From positions 1 through 51,902 of IMG/VR virus record IMGVR_UViG_3300033388_006813: 51,902 bases of DNA. One strand, 5' to 3'. Below are positions 47,537 through 51,902 of the stretch, in pieces. The position numbers were made by a program, and so were the translations under genes. The stretch comes from a virus. Every line of letters starts with the position of its first letter. Position 1 is the stretch's first letter. Under the pieces are notes generated by a model that saw only the letters and a list, made by a program, of their open reading frames with translations, was not told where the DNA came from and made no database searches.

Positions 47537-50263
47537 ATGGCAGATTTTCAATCAGTAAGAGATTCTTGGAAAATAACTTGTATCGTAAATCCTCCTCCTG
47601 GAGGATTAGTTATTAGTGATATACCTAATCAAGTTATATTCACTGCTAATGGTCAAGAGATTGATGTTCTTCTTCCAGCTACTTATCCTAATAATACATC
47701 TTCTCATATCTCTGCTTCTGCGATTATAAGAGGATATGTAGTAAATCAGCAAATTGTATTAGGAGAATATTTACATACTCATGATGAGTTAGCGGATTCT
47801 ATTCATACTCATACTGGATTGAGTACTTTAACAGCAGGAGCAACTTCTGATGCTGATCTTTTACATACTCATAACAATTTAGCAAAATTATCCGACTTGA
47901 ATGGTTTAGGTGGGTTATGGGGAGGCAAAGTAGATTTAAGTGATTACGTGACTAAGAGTGGTAACGTATCTCAATTAAATGATATAACATCGGCGGGAAG
48001 TGCAATAGAATCTGCTGTTTCTGCATCTCATGCTCAAGATCATACTATCTTAGAACATTTAGATGGTGTATATCCATTTACTATGACTAATTATAAAAAA
48101 TTAGTTAATGGTAGTAATGCTGATTGTTGTCATACTCATTCTGGTAGTGGGGAGCATAATGATTTAAAAGGTTTGAATGAGGGAGATTATCTTCATCTTA
48201 CTGCTGCTGAATATACTGCTTTAGGGAGTGTTTCAAGTTCGCATAATGATTTAAGTGGTTTGAATGTGGGAGATTATTTACATTTAACTGCTGTTGAGTA
48301 TGCTGCTTTACATGCTGAATCACATACAATAGTAAGCCACAGTGATACTACTGCTACAGGTGCTGAATTAAATACTCTTACAGATGGTGCTACTAGTAAT
48401 GCAGATTTATTACATGGTCATGACGCTGATAATATTGATATATTAGATGCTGGTAGTTATTATACTGGTACAGAAACAGAAGCTGCTCTGCAAGAGATTG
48501 GTCTTACTCTTTCTTCTCTTGCTCCACCGACTCCATCGTTTTTAGGAGATAGGGGAGCAAGCACAGGTATAGATAGAATAACTACATCAGGTAGAACGGC
48601 TATGCTTACTTGGGAAAGTGATGATTTTTTACCATATGTTGATGTAGATGGGATTGGTGCTTGGGTTCAGGTCAGTGATGCAGAAGGAATTGATGATTCA
48701 TTTTCAGAGTCTGGTGATCGTGGAGGAGTTATAAATGACTCTACTAATTTTACTGGTAAATTAAATGAAGATGTTGTGGCTGATACGGGATCTCCTACTC
48801 CTGCTTATGTAGCAAATTCTTTTGCTGAAGGGAGTACATCTGGAACAAATATTCTTATTTTAGAAGTAAATGGTGTTGAATTTGATGGAGGTGGAGCAAC
48901 TAATGATTCTACAATAGATTTAACCAATATTTCTGATCAAGATACCACAACTAGTACAAATAGTGGGCTTAATATAGGGGCTCAACAGCAAATTAAATTT
49001 CCTAATGGTGATAATTTTGCTTCTTATTACCGTACAGGAACATGGAAGGTAGATTCTAGTGATATGAACAATGGTTGGAATTATGTAAGGGTTATTCACA
49101 GAATACAAGGAGAGTCTGACTTAACAACTAATTATGTTTCATGGGTGGTTGACGATGATACTACTGATACTGTTTACTCTACTCCAGTGCTAGATAGTTT
49201 GAGTTTGACTGGTGATCAATATTTATCAGGAGTTCGTTATTATACAGGTGGAACAGCTGCTTATGCTGTAGATATAGATAATGCCTTTAAAAATACATAT
49301 CAAGATGGAAATGTAATAACTTTTAATTGTACTAATGGATCAATACCTAATGCAGATTTAGGCAATAGCGGAGGGGACCAAACACTTCGAGTAGCAGTAA
49401 CGAATGCTGTTTTTACAATTAGTAGTGGTAGGAAACTTGATGCCACTATAGATGTTAAAACTAGTGTAGCTAGAACATTTGATGCTAATGAAGGTAATGA
49501 TGACGGAGCAACTTCTTTTGCCTCTATCGTTGGGTTATTGATAGACGATCAGATAGCATCTCCAAGTAATGAGGGAGATACCGAAGAAGGTTTTAATGCA
49601 GAGGGATATAGGATGCATACAGGAATAGTTTTGACAAATACAAATTATGGTAGCGGAACAAATGCCAGTGACTATGATTGGGATAGCACACAGAGTTTGC
49701 TTCCAACAAATAATAATTACGATGATGGACTTTTACAATATGGTGGCAAATTATCATATCCAAAGAGTACTCCTGATAGTGGTGTAACAAATGGAGATTT
49801 TAGCAAAGCAGGGACAGGATATGAAGAAGGATATGCTGGCAATCCTAATTACAGCACAGCATCAGGAGATAGGGTATATTTGAGATATTTTTATGTAGGT
49901 GCATCGAAATCTAATTTTGTATTTACTATTAGTGGAGCTAATGCTACTGGATTTACTGATGTAGGAACTGGTGCAAATGGGCAGGATCTTACATTAGAGT
50001 TATTAGCTCCTAATACTACTAGTGATGCTACTGGATCGCCTCCTTCTGGCAATATAGAATTTAAAGATTGTTATACAAGTCATACTGCTATTGAGGATGA
50101 TGGTTGTTATACTCTTGGAACAAGAGATATAGATACGACCGATTGGGCATGTACTTTAGGGACAAGATCAACAGCAGATAGTGGCAATGCTATAGTTATA
50201 AGAATAACAGCGTCAGATGCATGGACGGGTTATATAGAATCTATTTCAGTGGTGGCTTCATAA
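47537..50263 (+). CDS. Tail fibre or appendage protein with His-x-His motifs
   Basis: 908 residues. The N-terminal part (ITCIVNPPPGGLVISDIPNQ) looks like an attachment domain. Residues about 75-300 have repeated His pairs (LHTHDE, IHTHTG, LHTHNN, CHTHSG, LHGHDA), which in fibres can bind metal ions in a trimer. Two repeats follow the HNDL-x-GLN-x-GDYLHLTA-x-EY pattern, typical of phage fibres. The C-terminal half is beta-rich and Thr/Asp/Gly-rich, probably receptor binding. The stop TAA overlaps the next ATG. No ribosome site is clear beyond GAGAGTAGCTC. Confidence 0.8.
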   Translation: MADFQSVRDSWKITCIVNPPPGGLVISDIPNQVIFTANGQEIDVLLPATYPNNTSSHISASAIIRGYVVNQQIVLGEYLHTHDELADSIHTHTGLSTLTAGATSDADLLHTHNNLAKLSDLNGLGGLWGGKVDLSDYVTKSGNVSQLNDITSAGSAIESAVSASHAQDHTILEHLDGVYPFTMTNYKKLVNGSNADCCHTHSGSGEHNDLKGLNEGDYLHLTAAEYTALGSVSSSHNDLSGLNVGDYLHLTAVEYAALHAESHTIVSHSDTTATGAELNTLTDGATSNADLLHGHDADNIDILDAGSYYTGTETEAALQEIGLTLSSLAPPTPSFLGDRGASTGIDRITTSGRTAMLTWESDDFLPYVDVDGIGAWVQVSDAEGIDDSFSESGDRGGVINDSTNFTGKLNEDVVADTGSPTPAYVANSFAEGSTSGTNILILEVNGVEFDGGGATNDSTIDLTNISDQDTTTSTNSGLNIGAQQQIKFPNGDNFASYYRTGTWKVDSSDMNNGWNYVRVIHRIQGESDLTTNYVSWVVDDDTTDTVYSTPVLDSLSLTGDQYLSGVRYYTGGTAAYAVDIDNAFKNTYQDGNVITFNCTNGSIPNADLGNSGGDQTLRVAVTNAVFTISSGRKLDATIDVKTSVARTFDANEGNDDGATSFASIVGLLIDDQIASPSNEGDTEEGFNAEGYRMHTGIVLTNTNYGSGTNASDYDWDSTQSLLPTNNNYDDGLLQYGGKLSYPKSTPDSGVTNGDFSKAGTGYEEGYAGNPNYSTASGDRVYLRYFYVGASKSNFVFTISGANATGFTDVGTGANGQDLTLELLAPNTTSDATGSPPSGNIEFKDCYTSHTAIEDDGCYTLGTRDIDTTDWACTLGTRSTADSGNAIVIRITASDAWTGYIESISVVAS

Positions 50264-51246
50264 TGGCTTTTTCAAATGAGAGTTTAACACAAGCAGCTTT
50301 TAAGAAACTTTTTGGTTTAGCTCATACCGAAGTAAAGGATTTTCCATTAGGTAATGAAGCTAATGCTTCTCAAATTACTATTGTAGCATCTGATGTTTAT
50401 ACGGAGAGCATACCATCTACTGCACAGGCTATTGAGGGTATAATAATAGATTGTACTAACGAAAATCCAAGCCATAGTGACAGTCTTCTTAAAGTGTCTC
50501 AAAATCTTACTTTAGCTCCTGATTCAGTAGGAGAGGGTCATCCATATTTAGTTACTATTCCAGTAGGGCACGGATTAATTGGACAGGTTAATCCTTATAC
50601 AGGGGGGAGATATGCAGAGGGAGATATAGTTAATACTATTATTCCTAAAAAGTTTGGGACAACTTGGAGACCTAAATTATATGGCAATAATAACGGACCA
50701 GTTGAGATACCACCTTTGTCTGGTCAGGATTGGATTATAGATGAAAGGGGATTCATTGTTATAGTAGATGATACTCAAGATACTGGAGCAGCTACTCCTA
50801 CTTATACACCTACTTCGTTGGGTTGTTATGTTTATGTCGGAGAAACTCTTAAAGATCATGTAGATTATGTTATTGTTAGAAAGGCTTATTGTGCAGAAAA
50901 TGCTCCAGAAGGTAGTATAATACAATGTAATTTAGATACGATAGGAGGAACTCTAATTAATGTTGTATGTCAAATAGCTGGTCAAAATTTAGTTTATGAT
51001 CCTTCTGCTGGCAATCCTTCTATAATACCAGATGAAGATTTAAACTCGGCAGTGCCTAGATTAGAAGAAGGCGATGAAATATATGTTTTTAATGATGGAG
51101 TAAATTGGAATTGTACCAGTTTATTTCAGTTATCGCAAGATGTTCTTAATCTAGGAGATTTGACTGATGTCCAAATTAGTAATCCTACTAATGGGCAATC
51201 CCTTAAATATAATGGGAGCATAGGTAAGTGGACTAATCAATCATAA
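50263..51246 (+). CDS. Tail-fibre-associated protein
   Basis: 327 residues from ATG 50263, with GGTGG before it; an in-frame ATG upstream would read inside the fibre gene. The middle is a beta-rich body (YLVTIPVGHGLIGQVNPYTG, CYVYVGETLKDHVDY). The end LGDLTDVQISNPTNGQSL, then KYNGSIGKWTNQS, is the well-known phage fibre pattern of DLxDV, PxNGQxLxYN and GKW. It is translationally coupled to the fibre gene, so probably another structural part of the same appendage. Confidence 0.75.
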   Translation: MAFSNESLTQAAFKKLFGLAHTEVKDFPLGNEANASQITIVASDVYTESIPSTAQAIEGIIIDCTNENPSHSDSLLKVSQNLTLAPDSVGEGHPYLVTIPVGHGLIGQVNPYTGGRYAEGDIVNTIIPKKFGTTWRPKLYGNNNGPVEIPPLSGQDWIIDERGFIVIVDDTQDTGAATPTYTPTSLGCYVYVGETLKDHVDYVIVRKAYCAENAPEGSIIQCNLDTIGGTLINVVCQIAGQNLVYDPSAGNPSIIPDEDLNSAVPRLEEGDEIYVFNDGVNWNCTSLFQLSQDVLNLGDLTDVQISNPTNGQSLKYNGSIGKWTNQS

Positions 51247-51269
51247 TTGTAATCGAGTGTAGATAGATA

Positions 51270-51902
51270 ATGAAGATATACTTTTTAAATGGAAGGGTTC
51301 TTACCATTGATAATGGAGGAGTAAAGGTTCTTACTACTCCGTTAGAAATAATTTTAGTAAGTTCAAGTTCGTCGAAGAGTAGCAGTTCAAGTTCGTCAAA
51401 TAGTAGTTCAAGCTCTAAGAGTTCAAGTTCAAGCTCTTCTAAGAGCAGTAGTTCTAGTAGTTCTAAGAGTTCTAAGAGTTCAAGTTCAAGCTCAAAGAGT
51501 AGTTCAAGTTCCAAGAGTTCAAGTTCAAGTTCTTCAAAGAGCAGCTCATCAAGCAGTTCTAAGAGTAGTTCTAGTTCTAAGAGTTCAAGTTCAAGTTCTT
51601 CAAAGAGCAGCTCATCAAGTAGTTCTAAGAGTTCAAGTTCAAGTTCTTCAAAGAGTAGTTCTTCAAGTTCTTCAAAGAGTTCTAGTAGCTCCAAGAGTTC
51701 AAGTTCAAGTTCTTCAAAGAGCAGTTCATCAAGTAGCTCTAAGAGTTCAAGTAGTTCGAGTTCTAAGAGTTCTAGCAGCTCAAGTTCTAAAAGCTCAAGC
51801 AGTTCAAAGAGTTCCAGTTCAAGTTCTTCAAAGAGCAGTTCTTCAAGTAGCTCCAAGAGTAGCAGTTCAAGTTCTAAGAGTTCAAGTTCTAAGAGTTCAA
51901 GT
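51270..51902 (+). CDS. Fibre-like protein with long Ser/Lys tract (3' partial)
   Basis: ATG 51270 begins MKIYFLNGRVLTIDNGG, then VKVLTTPLEIILV, and the frame then runs into Ser/Lys repeats that continue off the right edge (211 codons visible). By analogy with the genes at 2 and 3259, the tract probably links to a beta domain beyond the window. The first about 30 residues form a short beta unit, probably an anchor to the fibre. There is no stop in the window. Confidence 0.6.
   Translation, partial: MKIYFLNGRVLTIDNGGVKVLTTPLEIILVSSSSSKSSSSSSSNSSSSSKSSSSSSSKSSSSSSSKSSKSSSSSSKSSSSSKSSSSSSSKSSSSSSSKSSSSSKSSSSSSSKSSSSSSSKSSSSSSSKSSSSSSSKSSSSSKSSSSSSSKSSSSSSSKSSSSSSSKSSSSSSSKSSSSSKSSSSSSSKSSSSSSSKSSSSSSKSSSSKSSS
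51357..51902 (+). repeat. Ser/Lys tract (SSSSSSK type)
   Basis: About 180 codons nearly all Ser, with a Lys (once Asn) about every five to eight residues; it continues past the window edge. It is the same design as at 6441-6955. The DNA is made of imperfect AAGAGTTCAAGT-like units. Confidence 0.9.

Noticed and set aside
1-51902. tRNA genes and recoded stop codons
   Set aside because: No tRNA cloverleaf was noticed by eye, and TGA and TAG both end genes normally, so there is no sign of an alternative code. A tRNA scan would be decisive.

Overview
The window is about 52 kb of AT-rich DNA (I estimate about one third G+C) with every supported gene on the + strand. Standard stop codons are used, and all of TAA, TAG and TGA appear as terminators. 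It reads as part of the virion-structure region of a large tailed phage of an unknown bacterial host. The evidence is an ordered set of head genes: large terminase, a run of small unknown genes, portal, prohead protease with scaffold, decoration-type protein, HK97-fold-like major capsid protein. Tail-fibre or appendage proteins lie on both sides. The phage also carries two inteins, a free-standing homing endonuclease, a DNA methyltransferase and a type I-C-like CRISPR-Cas operon with its own array.

Layout. 1-7986: large appendage proteins (a metallophosphoesterase plus TIGR03790-like protein, then a glycoside-hydrolase-like plus beta-helix protein). They are joined to a shared small beta domain through long serine tracts, and one is broken by a 1-nt frameshift. 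8014-9927: large terminase. 10001-23083: some 20 mostly unknown genes, tightly packed, many starting with or containing a short motif of the type NWYKKAQ, FNLKKQAQ or KYVKIA. 23100-34279: portal with an intein and a C-terminal DUF559/Vsr-like nuclease domain, small genes, then a giant prohead protease/scaffold with an intein beside its presumed catalytic serine and a likely nested internal start. 34300-35793: decoration-type protein and major capsid protein, closed by a terminator. 36114-38373: LAGLIDADG endonuclease and N4/N6-type methyltransferase, each behind a near-identical promoter. 38553-46903: promoter, cas5, cas8, a stand-alone cas11-like gene, cas7, cas3, leader and a CRISPR array of 26 repeats. 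46904-47536: non-coding, with two terminators. 47537-51902: tail-fibre genes, the last of which runs into another serine tract and off the window.

How it works together. The protease would mature the prohead built from portal, scaffold and capsid protein; the motif repeated in the neighbouring genes is a candidate targeting or cleavage signal for that step. The CRISPR module has interference genes only (no cas1, cas2, cas4 or cas6 in the window), so the phage probably uses it as a fixed weapon. One spacer would encode a Gly-X-Y collagen-like repeat on its complementary strand, which points to tail-fibre genes of competing phages. The most novel points are the stand-alone cas11 that looks like a duplicate of the Cas8 C-terminus, the portal-nuclease fusion, the recurrent KKA-type motif, and a likely -1 frameshift at an A10 run that adds a zinc ribbon to a head-region protein.
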